Assembly: GCF_019218885.1 (NCBI RefSeq)
Contig: NZ_JAHUWT010000004.1
Coordinates: forward strand, 620,001-684,000
Length of the DNA stretch: 64,000 nt
From: Bordetella sp. BOR01
GTDB lineage: Bacteria; Pseudomonadota; Gammaproteobacteria; Burkholderiales; Burkholderiaceae_B
Reading direction: 5' to 3'
Positions 27,971 to 36,915 of this stretch are shown here, piece after piece. Under the pieces are notes generated by a model that was given only the letters and a program-made list of their open reading frames with translations, made no database searches and was not told where the DNA came from. Every line of letters begins with the position of its first letter. The first letter of the stretch is position 1. The position numbers and the translations under genes were made by a program.

Positions 27971-29878
27971 ATGATTAAGCTCTCATTATCGAGAAACTCA
28001 ATGATAGGCACCGTAACGAGCATGCGACCGAACACCGAATTCCAGGCGACGAATTCGGGCATTTCGGCGAACGACCTGCAGCCCAAAGTGCTGCCCCATG
28101 ACGAACCTGCACCCGCTGACTCACAATTTCCCAGCCTGGAGGTATACCGGGACAGCCCGCTCAAGGAAGGTCGGTTCTCCGTCCATGCCGACACCGGCCT
28201 GTTCGAGTGCAGGCTGGACTTGCGGCCGGAATATTCGCGCCTGTTCATCGTATTGACCAGTTCCCATGCGCCGAATAGCCCCTTGCCGACCTTCAAGGCG
28301 CTCAAACCCCATCAGCAGCTTCCCGGATCGGTCTTGTACGTGTCCGATCCGACGCTGTTTCTCGACCGAACGCTGAGCCTGGGGTGGTACCTGGGCACGG
28401 TGCGCCACGACTGGGGCCAGGCTTTGGTGCGACTGGTGCAACAAGTTGCCGCCAACTCCAACCTGATGCCTGAAGACATTTATGTCCTGGGAACGGCCGG
28501 CGCCGGGCTGGCGGCTATCCAGCTTGCATGCGGGCTGGGCCCGGCCACTGCCATTGCCATCAACCCGCATACGGATGTACGGCAATACCATACAGCTTTC
28601 GTCAATTCATTCTTCTCGAAATGCTTTGGCTCGGGCAGCGATGTGTTGAAGCACACCGACGATCTGGAGCGGCGGCTTTCCGCCATCGTGGCGCTGCAAG
28701 GCGCGGCCGAAACCAAGCTCGTGTACGTGCAGAATCGAGCTGATGCCCATACATTCCATAGGCACTTCCTGCCTTTTTGCAGTGCGTTCGGACTTGACTC
28801 GTCAGCCGGCTCCTTCCGCGACGACAACATGGAAGTCATGCTCTACGACGAGGGGGGCAGCCGCACTTCCGCCGAACCCCAGGATCTGTTCGCGGACATC
28901 ATCGAGCACGCAATTGCATTCAACGATTCGGGGCTGGAAGAGGTGACCCTGGCGGAACAGGCCATCACGCACAGCGAACCCGAGAAGGTCAAGCAAGTAT
29001 ATATACAGAAAGAATCTCTGCCCGCCCAACTTATCGAAAAACCCTGGAAGATATTCTCGGGCCTGGCGGAATACAAAGAGCAGCCCAAGCTGAAGAAAGG
29101 CCGTTTCACTGTCGACCTGCCCGACGGCCACAAGTTCGATTGCCTGTTCATTCGAAAGCGCTCCACCCAAAAGCTGTTTATCATGCTTTCGGGAGCACGC
29201 AACTGGAAAATCCGCGGGCCCGAGTTCACCCGTTATAGCTGGCACCCTACGCTTCCAGGGTCGATGCTATGCATCACCGACCCCACGATAGCCTGGGCGG
29301 GCCGCAAGCTCGCGCTGGCGTGGTACGTCGGTACGGCAGCCAATAACTGGACGACGGCCATGGCGGAACTGGTTCGGGCCACGTGCGAAAAACTCGGGAT
29401 CAAGACCTCTGACGTGATCATCTACGGTTCGTCCGGAGGGGGATTCGGGGCCATGACCCTGGCCGCGGCCCTGGGGGATGCCACTGCCGTCGCCATCAAT
29501 CCGCAGAGCCATGTCCTGCGGTACAACCTTCGGGCCGTCAACAACTTCTTGAAGATTGCATTCGGGGTATCCAGCGCAGACGCCCTCGCACCTGAGCTGA
29601 TCAAGGAGCGGTTGTCCGCCATCGACGCAATTGACCGCACGCCCAACGCCAAAGTGCTATATGTGCAAAGCCGGAACGACAAGCGCCACTACGAACATCA
29701 TTATGTTCCGTTCTGCAGTCAATTCGGGCTTCCGCTCAAGGGCGGCAGCGCCCGTGACGGCACGCTGCAGACCTGGCTCTATCACGATCGCCCCGGCCAT
29801 CGGGGAGAACCGGAAAAACTGGTGCCCGAAATACTCACGCGCGCCATGGCGCTTTCGAGCCTGGGCACGCGCGAATAA
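27971..29878 (+). CDS. Duplicated alpha/beta-hydrolase-like protein, first copy lacking the nucleophile
   Basis: A 635-residue protein made of two homologous halves about 312 residues apart. Matching blocks are LYVSDPTLFLDRTLSLGWYLGT and LCITDPTIAWAGRKLALAWYVGT, then IYVLGTAGAGLAAIQLA and VIIYGSSGGGFGAMTLA, then ATAIAINPHTDVRQY and ATAVAINPQSHVLRY. The second half has a nucleophile elbow with Ser488 (G-S-S-G-G); the first has Ala176 at that place, so it is probably non-catalytic. I see no signal peptide or membrane segment. It lies 6 bases after the double glycosyltransferase, so a role in capsule decoration (O-acyl transfer or removal) or chain handling is possible. I do not recognise a named family. 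ATG 27971 is used; in-frame ATGs 10 and 17 codons later are possible. Confidence 0.8.
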   Translation: MIKLSLSRNSMIGTVTSMRPNTEFQATNSGISANDLQPKVLPHDEPAPADSQFPSLEVYRDSPLKEGRFSVHADTGLFECRLDLRPEYSRLFIVLTSSHAPNSPLPTFKALKPHQQLPGSVLYVSDPTLFLDRTLSLGWYLGTVRHDWGQALVRLVQQVAANSNLMPEDIYVLGTAGAGLAAIQLACGLGPATAIAINPHTDVRQYHTAFVNSFFSKCFGSGSDVLKHTDDLERRLSAIVALQGAAETKLVYVQNRADAHTFHRHFLPFCSAFGLDSSAGSFRDDNMEVMLYDEGGSRTSAEPQDLFADIIEHAIAFNDSGLEEVTLAEQAITHSEPEKVKQVYIQKESLPAQLIEKPWKIFSGLAEYKEQPKLKKGRFTVDLPDGHKFDCLFIRKRSTQKLFIMLSGARNWKIRGPEFTRYSWHPTLPGSMLCITDPTIAWAGRKLALAWYVGTAANNWTTAMAELVRATCEKLGIKTSDVIIYGSSGGGFGAMTLAAALGDATAVAINPQSHVLRYNLRAVNNFLKIAFGVSSADALAPELIKERLSAIDAIDRTPNAKVLYVQSRNDKRHYEHHYVPFCSQFGLPLKGGSARDGTLQTWLYHDRPGHRGEPEKLVPEILTRAMALSSLGTRE

Positions 29879-29890
29879 ATCCAATGCCAA

Positions 29891-30949
29891 TTAGTCTACA
29901 TACTTATTTTCCAGGGATTTGATACGCCGCGGCTGGCCCGGGGGAGTAGGACACCCGGGCGGCTGAGCCTGCCCTTTCACGACGGTCAGTTTAGGCTGCT
30001 TGATCGGGGCCTTGCCGGCGGATGCCGAAAAGGCCTGCATTTTCGGAAGCTTTGCCATGGTGTTATTTTCGAAGACGGTATCCCACGAGGGGCATTCGGC
30101 CGTGCTCTTGGTGCACATCGAGCTTCGAGACTTATCGCAGAACGAGTCTTGAAACGCTTCCGCCTGCTGATTCACGAATTTGTTCCGCACGATTTTATTG
30201 GCATGCGAGGCATCCCTGACCTTGATCGCTGCCCCGCAGCCGCCATCAAATACATTGTCGGAAATAATATTATTGGCCGAATAGTGGGCAATATATATAG
30301 CGTGCAAAAGATTGCAGTCCTTCACATTGCGGATATCTTTGAAAGTGTTCCCGACAACCTTGTTGTTTCGAGAGTTGACAAGACTCACCGCTGCCGTGGC
30401 CGGGCGACTCTTGGCATTGCCCTGCCCGATTTTGGCGAACACGTTGTCCGTAATCTCGTTGCCGCCGTTCCACAGGTCTTCGGATTTGCGCTGTCCGCTC
30501 AACGAAACCGCGCTGACATAGTTGAAGACCTCGAGGCCGGAGATGCGCACCGGACTGGTATCGTGTTTGGTCGACTTCAGCACGAACCAGACACCCTTTC
30601 CTCCGCCATCGAATTTCGGGCGGCTGGAAGCTTTCGGGTCGGCCTGCAGATGGAAGGGCACATCGCCTGGCGTTCCATTGAGCCTCAGCCGCTGTCCCTT
30701 ATACGTGCCGCTGGCGACTTGGACGGTGACGCCGGTCACGTCCTCAGCCATGTTGGCCTTCGCGGCCCGGAGCGCCTCCGCGAGCGAGCCGACCGGCTCG
30801 GCCGGCTTCAGGCCTGTGCCTGACTTTTGCTCCTGAGGTGCTACATAGATGGTCAACTCCCGCGCCTGTGTCAAACGCGCATCAACAGCCGATATCAACA
30901 GCAATCCAAGTGCCACCGCGAGTTTGACTCTATATAATGGTATAGACAT
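29891..30949 (-). CDS. Secreted right-handed beta-helix protein (possible polysaccharide lyase/hydrolase)
   Basis: A 352-residue exported protein. From ATG 30949 it begins with a signal peptide (SIPLYRVK, hydrophobic core, cleavage near SAVDA or TQA). The rest has the repeating Asn-rich short-strand pattern of pectate-lyase/NosD-type beta-helices: ITDNVFAKIG, SRNNKVVGNTFKDI, SANNIISDNVFDGG and HANKIVRNKFVNQ. Four Cys near the C-terminus (FCDKSRSSMCTKSTAECP) may form disulfides in the periplasm. It is convergent with the duplicated hydrolase gene, 12 bases away. It may trim, degrade or bind the capsule chain; no catalytic triad can be assigned from sequence alone. Confidence 0.75.
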   Translation of the reverse strand: MSIPLYRVKLAVALGLLLISAVDARLTQARELTIYVAPQEQKSGTGLKPAEPVGSLAEALRAAKANMAEDVTGVTVQVASGTYKGQRLRLNGTPGDVPFHLQADPKASSRPKFDGGGKGVWFVLKSTKHDTSPVRISGLEVFNYVSAVSLSGQRKSEDLWNGGNEITDNVFAKIGQGNAKSRPATAAVSLVNSRNNKVVGNTFKDIRNVKDCNLLHAIYIAHYSANNIISDNVFDGGCGAAIKVRDASHANKIVRNKFVNQQAEAFQDSFCDKSRSSMCTKSTAECPSWDTVFENNTMAKLPKMQAFSASAGKAPIKQPKLTVVKGQAQPPGCPTPPGQPRRIKSLENKYVD

Positions 30950-31098
30950 ATTGCGCCCTAGCAGGAAAAATCCACAATCTGTGGCAATGTACATCAACCT
31001 ATCAATAAACAGCTTCATCCTAATATATTGTTGCATAGCGTCATGACCATTTGCGCACCCTCCTGCACTGCCAGACGCTTTCCCGATGCCATCATCTG

Positions 31099-32160
31099 AT
31101 GATTTCCTTTTACCCTTTCAAACGTCCTGTACTCGGCAAGCAGGCTAAGCTGTCCGGCGAATTCAAGAACCTCAAGGTTGCACTGATCTCCGATGATTTC
31201 ACTTCATTGTGCCTTTCCTACGAATGCCAGGTACGTGCGGTATCGCCTCGCAACTACAAATGGATGCTGAAGTACTGGCGCCCTGACATTTTGCTGACTG
31301 AATCTGCCTGGTGTGGCAGGAACAATGCATGGAAATTCAAGATTGCGTCATACAAGGAACACCCCAAGCGCACCAACGACGAACTGCGACGGGTGGTCTC
31401 CTATGCCAGGGAACTGGGAATACCCAGCGTTTTCTGGAACAAGGAAGACGCTATCCATTTTGATAGATTCATTAATAGTGCCTCGCTTTTTGATTATATT
31501 TTCACGGTCGACGAGAACGCAATACCGCTATACCGTGCAGCCCTGGGAGACGATGCGCGCCTGGCAACGTTGATGTTTTCCATTCAGCCCGCGCTGCATG
31601 CACCGAGCAATGACACATATCGATATGGTCGAGCCTGTTTTGTCGGCAGTTACAGCCACCACATCCATCCGCGTCGGCGCATGTGGCAGGATATGTTATT
31701 CGAAAGCGCGCGCGACATTGGATTGACAGTTTATGATCGAAACTCGGACCGAAAATCGGAAGTCTACAGGTATCCTGTTCGCCCATGGATCGACATACAC
31801 ACCAAAATCGACCATGCCAGGACGGCCCAGATTTATCGCGAGCACATGCTATGCCTGAACGTCAATACCATCGAAGATTCCGCGACGATGTTTTCGCGTC
31901 GATTCCTCGAGATTCTTGCATCCGGAGGGCTGGCTGTCAGCACTCCTGCATTATCGATAAAGAAACTGTTTCCCGAGCTATGCCATATTGTCTCCAGTCC
32001 AGAGGAAATGAGCACGCTCTTTGACTCATTGCGGAATGGCTGGCGCCCCTCTGACCGCGACATGGTACGCTCGGCTTCCGAGCATGTGTTGAAGCGCCAT
32101 ACCTGGGAAAAGCGATTGGGCGAAATACTGGAAATCGTGCCGATCGGCAGGCATTGCTGA
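31099..32160 (+). CDS. CgeB-like glycosyltransferase family protein
   Basis: About 353 residues resembling CgeB/GT-B single-subunit transferases. Visible features are LLTESAWCGRNNAWKFKI, IPSVFWNKEDAIHFDRF, the pocket CFVGSYSHHIHPRRRMWQ and the C-terminal donor-site block TMFSRRFLEILASGGLAVSTPALSIKKLFPE, equivalent to the E(x7)E region. I use ATG 31099; the frame also runs up to a TTG at 31051, and neither has a strong ribosome site. By eye this gene and kpsM are markedly lower in GC than the flanking genome, with AT-rich codons, which suggests more recent acquisition. It probably adds a capsule sugar; specificity is unknown. Confidence 0.75.
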   Translation: MISFYPFKRPVLGKQAKLSGEFKNLKVALISDDFTSLCLSYECQVRAVSPRNYKWMLKYWRPDILLTESAWCGRNNAWKFKIASYKEHPKRTNDELRRVVSYARELGIPSVFWNKEDAIHFDRFINSASLFDYIFTVDENAIPLYRAALGDDARLATLMFSIQPALHAPSNDTYRYGRACFVGSYSHHIHPRRRMWQDMLFESARDIGLTVYDRNSDRKSEVYRYPVRPWIDIHTKIDHARTAQIYREHMLCLNVNTIEDSATMFSRRFLEILASGGLAVSTPALSIKKLFPELCHIVSSPEEMSTLFDSLRNGWRPSDRDMVRSASEHVLKRHTWEKRLGEILEIVPIGRHC

Positions 32161-32194
32161 ACGAATCAAAATGAGCTGGATGCCCATATAAACC

Positions 32195-32977
32195 ATGCAA
32201 AGACGCTCGTCGCTAAAAATTTTCCTGACGGTGATATATGCGCTCGTGCTGCGAGAAATGCAGGGGCGCTTCGGCCGCATACGCATGGGAGCCATGTGGA
32301 CGATTTTTGAGCCGCTGGCCCATATTCTGGCCATAACGGCCATCATGGTGTACCTGCGCGGCCGGAGCATTCCGGGACTGGATTTTCCGGTATTCCTTCT
32401 TGTCAGCCTCACGCCGTTCCTGCTGTACAAGAATATATCGCTCAAGCTCATGAGCAGCGTAGAAGCCAACAAGGCTCTATTTGCCTACAAGCAAATACAG
32501 CCGTTCAGCACTTTTGTCGCCCGCGCTGTGGTGGAATTCAGCCTGTCTGCCACGGTATTCATCATTTTGCTCGCGGCGTTTACCTGGATAGGATTCGACA
32601 CTCGGATCGTGCGGCCCATCGAATGGCTGGGGGTGATTGCCCTTGGGCTGGTGTTCGCGTTTGCACTGGGATTGAATCTGGTGATGATCGTCAGCGTCCT
32701 GCCGGAAAGCAAGATGGTGCTGCGACTGATATTCATGCCGCTGTACCTGCTTTCTGGCGTGGTCTATCCTCCCTCCCATTTCCCACCGCAATGGATGCCG
32801 CTATTACTGTGGAACCCGTTTCTCCATTTCATGGAGTTGATTCGGGTAAATGTCTTTCCTTTTTATCGTATCGCCGACGGCATATCGCTCGAATACGTCA
32901 TTCATTGCACGCTCGTACTGCTTTTCCTGGGCATGGGCATGTATCGGCTACGGCGCCTGCAACTCATGTCGCTGTAA
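32195..32977 (+). CDS. kpsM: Capsule ABC exporter, membrane subunit
   Basis: Inner-membrane permease of the ABC-2 class that exports lipid-linked capsular polysaccharide. The 260 residues are the usual KpsM/BexB/CtrC size, with about six hydrophobic segments. Family hallmarks are VLREMQGRFGRIRMGAMWTIFEPLAHI near the N-terminus and FMPLYLLSGVVYPPSHFPPQWMPLLLWNPFLHFMELIR near the C-terminus. It is followed 31 bases later by kpsT. Together these show the island uses ABC-dependent rather than Wzx/Wzy export. Confidence 0.95.
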   Translation: MQRRSSLKIFLTVIYALVLREMQGRFGRIRMGAMWTIFEPLAHILAITAIMVYLRGRSIPGLDFPVFLLVSLTPFLLYKNISLKLMSSVEANKALFAYKQIQPFSTFVARAVVEFSLSATVFIILLAAFTWIGFDTRIVRPIEWLGVIALGLVFAFALGLNLVMIVSVLPESKMVLRLIFMPLYLLSGVVYPPSHFPPQWMPLLLWNPFLHFMELIRVNVFPFYRIADGISLEYVIHCTLVLLFLGMGMYRLRRLQLMSL

Positions 32978-33008
32978 AAGACGACAGTCCAATCCAGCTC
33001 GAATAGAC

Positions 33009-33662
33009 ATGTTTGAACTTCGCAACTTGACCAAATCATACTTGACGGCACGAGGCCGCCGGTATGTATTCAGGAATATATCGCTAGTCATCCCTCCCGA
33101 TCGCAATATCGGGCTCATCGGACGCAATGGCTCCGGAAAGACGACTCTGATGAGGTTGCTGGGAGGAGCGGACACCGCTGACTCCGGGAAGGTCATCACC
33201 GACAAGAATATCTCGTGGCCGGTGGGTCTGAGCGGTGGCTTCCAGGGCAGCCTGACCGGTCGCGACAACGTCAAGTTCGTATGCAGGGTTCATGGCGCCA
33301 CCGGCGATCTGATGAGAGAAAAGATCGCTTATGTGGAAGACTTCGCCGAGATCGGCAGGTGGTTCGACGAGCCATTCAGGACCTATTCGTCCGGGATGCG
33401 ATCGCGCCTGGCCTTCGGGATGAGCATGGCATTCAATTTCGACTATTACCTGATCGATGAGGTGATGGCCGTCGGCGATGCGCATTTCCGCCGCAAGAGC
33501 ACTGAAGCGTTCAGCACACGGCTGAAAACTTCAAAGGTGATACTGGTCAGCCACTCGATGGCTCAGATCCAGAAATTGTGCGACATCGTCATCCTGCTGC
33601 GCGATGGCAAGCCATATATTTACGAGGATGTTCGAGAGGGCATCAAGGCCTATCAAACGTAA
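33009..33662 (+). CDS. kpsT: Capsule ABC exporter, ATP-binding subunit
   Basis: ATPase partner of KpsM, 217 residues, the short form typical of KpsT/CtrD/BexA. Walker A is GRNGSGKTT, the signature is YSSGMRSRLAFGMSMAF and Walker B ends YYLIDEVMAVGD. It lacks the C-terminal carbohydrate-binding domain of Wzt-type O-antigen ATPases, which fits a capsule exporter that recognises a conserved lipid/Kdo terminus instead of chain sugars. The ATG at 33009 starts the conserved MFELRNLTKSY strand; an in-frame upstream extension lies inside kpsM. Confidence 0.95.
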   Translation: MFELRNLTKSYLTARGRRYVFRNISLVIPPDRNIGLIGRNGSGKTTLMRLLGGADTADSGKVITDKNISWPVGLSGGFQGSLTGRDNVKFVCRVHGATGDLMREKIAYVEDFAEIGRWFDEPFRTYSSGMRSRLAFGMSMAFNFDYYLIDEVMAVGDAHFRRKSTEAFSTRLKTSKVILVSHSMAQIQKLCDIVILLRDGKPYIYEDVREGIKAYQT

Positions 33663-33688
33663 TTCAAACTAGATAATCACCGCCAAGA

Positions 33689-34795
33689 ATGATCTCTTTC
33701 GAAAAGCTCAAATCTATCCGCCTGGCCATCTGGCTGGTCGCCGTCCCCATGCTGCTGGCACTGGCCTATTACGCCGTCCTGGCGGTGGACCGCTATGCCA
33801 GTTCCGCGCTTGTAGTCGTCCGGCAAACCGACGAAAGCCAATCGGCAACCGTTCCCGGCCTAGCCATGCTGATGGGTGGAACCAATCCCACTTCTCGTGA
33901 AGAAACCCTATTCCTGACCGAATACATCAAATCCCCCGATTTGATGAACGAACTGGAACAGCGTGTGAATTGGGTGGAGCGATATTCGGGCCAATGGCGC
34001 GACCCCTTCTTCTGGATCAGCGCCGACGCCGACGCCGAGACCAAACTCGCCTACTACCAGCGTATCGTCCAGCCGCATTTCGATGACGTCACCGGGCTGC
34101 TGCGCGTAGAGGTCCAGTCGTTCGATCCCCAGCTTGCCCAGGACATGCTCAAAGTGATCCTGGAAAGCAGCGAGAGCTTCGTCAACGAGATTTCGCACCG
34201 GATCGCCCGCGACCATATGAAGTTCGCCGCCGACGAACTCCTGAAGGCGCGCCGCTTGTATGACGAGAAGCAGCACCTGCTGCTGGAATTCCAGAACAAA
34301 TATAGTGTGCTGGATGCGCAGGCTTCCGCGCAGTCGCGGGCCGGCATCATTACCCAGATCGAAACCTCGCTGAGCCAGGAGCGGGCGACGCTGAAAGGCC
34401 TGGAGGCCACCCTCAACCCGAATTCCCCGCAGGTACGCCAGCAGCGTAATCGCATCGCCGCCCTGGAAGGACAATTGCAGGCCGAACAGCGGCGCCTGGT
34501 ATCCGCACAGGGCGACGACAAGATGAACTTGCTCGCGGCGGAGTTCCGCAATCTGACCATCGACGCGTCGGTGGCGGAAGAGGCCTACAAGCTTGCCATC
34601 ACTGCGCAACAGAACGCCCGCATCGAAGCCACGCGCAAGATACGCACCTTGGTCACGATCGCGACGCCGAACCTGCCGGAACGAGCGGCGTATCCCGAAG
34701 CGCTGTATAACCTCTTGACCATTCTGATAGTGCTTGGGCTACTGTACGGCATTGCACGATTCATCATCACCACGATCGAGGACCATCGAGACTGA
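33689..34795 (+). CDS. kpsE: Capsule export inner-membrane/periplasmic adaptor (KpsE/CtrB/BexC family)
   Basis: Polysaccharide co-polymerase-like (PCP-3) adaptor linking the KpsMT exporter with the outer-membrane channel. The 368 residues show the expected layout: one N-terminal transmembrane segment (about 10-30), a periplasmic domain with long helical, probably coiled-coil stretch (about 170-290, rich in Gln/Glu/Arg), and a second transmembrane segment at the C-terminus (LYNLLTILIVLGLLYGIARFI). VVVRQTDES, GGTNPTSREETLFLTEYIKSPDLM and ATPNLPERAAYPEALYN are typical of the family. Confidence 0.93.
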   Translation: MISFEKLKSIRLAIWLVAVPMLLALAYYAVLAVDRYASSALVVVRQTDESQSATVPGLAMLMGGTNPTSREETLFLTEYIKSPDLMNELEQRVNWVERYSGQWRDPFFWISADADAETKLAYYQRIVQPHFDDVTGLLRVEVQSFDPQLAQDMLKVILESSESFVNEISHRIARDHMKFAADELLKARRLYDEKQHLLLEFQNKYSVLDAQASAQSRAGIITQIETSLSQERATLKGLEATLNPNSPQVRQQRNRIAALEGQLQAEQRRLVSAQGDDKMNLLAAEFRNLTIDASVAEEAYKLAITAQQNARIEATRKIRTLVTIATPNLPERAAYPEALYNLLTILIVLGLLYGIARFIITTIEDHRD

Positions 34796-34837
34796 TCAGG
34801 CAGACTGCTGCCCCCTACCTTTACGTAAGGGCCCGGA

Positions 34838-36862
34838 ATGACCAATCGACAATTGCCACCCTCTTCCTCCGCAACGAGCAAGAAGGCCGGCGGCAAGCCT
34901 GCAGCAACAGCGCCGCGCGCCGCGCAACCGGCAACCGCCGCGGGCAAGCTGCTGAAGCAGCAACGAATGCCTGTCATACCGGCCAAGGCGTATCGCGTTT
35001 GCATCACATTGCTCGACCGCGAAGACCGCGTCAACGAGAAGGCAGTATTGCTGAACCTGCGTTTCCTGGATGCCGCTGGGCAGGTCGTCGCCACTCCGAT
35101 CCCGCACTGGACCTTCTCCAAGCGCTATGAGCAGTGGGCCGCCTATTTGCCCTCGGCGGCCAACGCCAGCCAGAAATCGGAATCTCGCCCTTTTGTTCCT
35201 CCGCCTGAGGCCTGCCACGTCGACATCAGTCTGCTCCAATGGCAGGGCAGCGATAGCGTCACCATAGACGGCGAGGTTGTCCTGCACGCGGAACGGGAAT
35301 CCCTGGAAAGCCTTCAGGCGCATGAGCGAAGATCACCGCAGGCTGCCAGCCTGGCCTGCGGCGACGCTCTTGACGAAGGCACCGAGGACCTATCTCTATT
35401 GCAGTACATCCTTGCATTCGCCCGGCGCCATGGCAATGCATCGCTATTGCGTCGATCCGCAGCGGCATTGCTGGCCTTGGACTCGAGGCAGATCGACCGC
35501 CAGGCCATTCTGCTGTGGCTGGACGAATTGCGAGAGCTGGATCCCTATTGGCTGCCCTTGGCGGCTGGATCCGATTCGGGCGCGCCGGCGGCACAAAAGC
35601 GCCCTAACGCCCGCCAGCCGCACCGCGTGGCCCACCTGTGCGGGGACTCGGCGGACGGCGGGGAAGACGGCCTGGAATGTATCGCGCACATCGCCACGCA
35701 ACATGCTCCCGACGGTGTCCAGCCCATCCTGCTCACTCCAGCCGAGTACCTGCAAGAGAAGCCGTCGCACGGTCCGTGGAAAAAAGCCGAACGCTCGGGT
35801 ATACCCTGGTTTCAACTGGATAGCCTGAGTACCTCGGCCCAGGAAAAGATCGAGCGAACGCGGATCATGGAATTGGACGTCATACTGGGTACCCATGTGT
35901 GCCGCCAAAACCAGATTTCGGTCATCCATGCCCATGCCGGACGGCGCGGCCATGACCTGGCTCTGCGGGGGCTGGCGATTGCCCACCATCTGCGAATCCC
36001 GACTGTCTACGAAATCAGGCAGCCTTTCGGCCTGTACGCCGACGAACCCGGCTGGCACACCGGATCCGAACTTGTTGCGCTACGCCACGAACAGCAACTT
36101 CGCTGTATGCATTTGGCGACGGCCGTAATCACCATCAGTGACGCCATGAAAACCAGGCTGGTCGCCCAGGGTGTCGCCGACGACAAGATCTTCGTCGTAC
36201 CGGAGACCGTACATACGCCGGATCCCACGCCCGCCCGGGCACCATTGACGCAGGACAGCAACACCCGACGGATCGGGATCGTCGCCGAATCCGTTCCCGC
36301 CACGCTCTTGCCTGCCCTGCTTGACGGCCTGGGGGCAGCGGACAAGATGCACCTTGCCATATATGGCAACAATCAGAGGCTCGACCTTTGGCGTACTATT
36401 GCAGCCCAGTATCCGGGTCTTGACATTGCGTATGTCGACAGCCGGCAACACAGCAGCACGGAAGCGCGTGAATTCTTGCGCAGCCAGCAGTGCCTGGTCT
36501 TACCCGAAACGTCCGAATGCTGGACTGAGCAACGCCTGACCATGTGGGCGTTGAACGCCATGGCATCGGGCGTGCCGATCATCGAAACAAGCGATAGTGG
36601 AATGTTTTGCGGTCTTATCTGGAACGACAAGAAAATCGTATTAACTGCGGACTGGAGCGCATTACCCAAATTGCTGCATCGCATCGAAGCCGGAACGGTA
36701 CCGGTGAAGGCAATGGTAAAGCGGGCCCACGACTGGGCGCGCGCCACCAGGTCTCCCGCCACGGCGGCCCGGCATTATGAAGCCGTGTACGACCATGCCA
36801 GGAAACAGGTCCGCTCCCGCGCCACGGCAAGCACGAAACGAGCCGCAACCGCTTCCCGCTAG
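34838..36862 (+). CDS. Large glycosyltransferase with unassigned N-terminal domain, inside the kps export operon
   Basis: A 674-residue protein. Residues 1-45 are low-complexity Ala/Lys/Pro/Gln. About 48-160 look beta-rich (AYRVCITLLDREDRVNEKAVLLNLRFLD, then CHVDISLLQWQGSDSVTIDGEVVL) and match nothing I recognise. From about 240 onward it has GT4-like features: VAHLCGDSADGGEDG, SVIHAHAGRRGHDLALRGLAIAHHLRIPTVYEIR, VITISDAMKTRLVAQGVADDKIFVVPE and the donor-site region MWALNAMASGVPIIETSDSGMF. The C-terminal tail is basic. It sits between kpsE and the outer-membrane exporter gene, an unusual place for a glycosyltransferase, so it may act at the export-synthesis interface. Confidence 0.78.
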   Translation: MTNRQLPPSSSATSKKAGGKPAATAPRAAQPATAAGKLLKQQRMPVIPAKAYRVCITLLDREDRVNEKAVLLNLRFLDAAGQVVATPIPHWTFSKRYEQWAAYLPSAANASQKSESRPFVPPPEACHVDISLLQWQGSDSVTIDGEVVLHAERESLESLQAHERRSPQAASLACGDALDEGTEDLSLLQYILAFARRHGNASLLRRSAAALLALDSRQIDRQAILLWLDELRELDPYWLPLAAGSDSGAPAAQKRPNARQPHRVAHLCGDSADGGEDGLECIAHIATQHAPDGVQPILLTPAEYLQEKPSHGPWKKAERSGIPWFQLDSLSTSAQEKIERTRIMELDVILGTHVCRQNQISVIHAHAGRRGHDLALRGLAIAHHLRIPTVYEIRQPFGLYADEPGWHTGSELVALRHEQQLRCMHLATAVITISDAMKTRLVAQGVADDKIFVVPETVHTPDPTPARAPLTQDSNTRRIGIVAESVPATLLPALLDGLGAADKMHLAIYGNNQRLDLWRTIAAQYPGLDIAYVDSRQHSSTEAREFLRSQQCLVLPETSECWTEQRLTMWALNAMASGVPIIETSDSGMFCGLIWNDKKIVLTADWSALPKLLHRIEAGTVPVKAMVKRAHDWARATRSPATAARHYEAVYDHARKQVRSRATASTKRAATASR

Positions 36863-36915
36863 CAGCCCAGGCCAACACAAATCGCACTAATCAAGTCAAT
36901 ACTCGCATAACTCTC

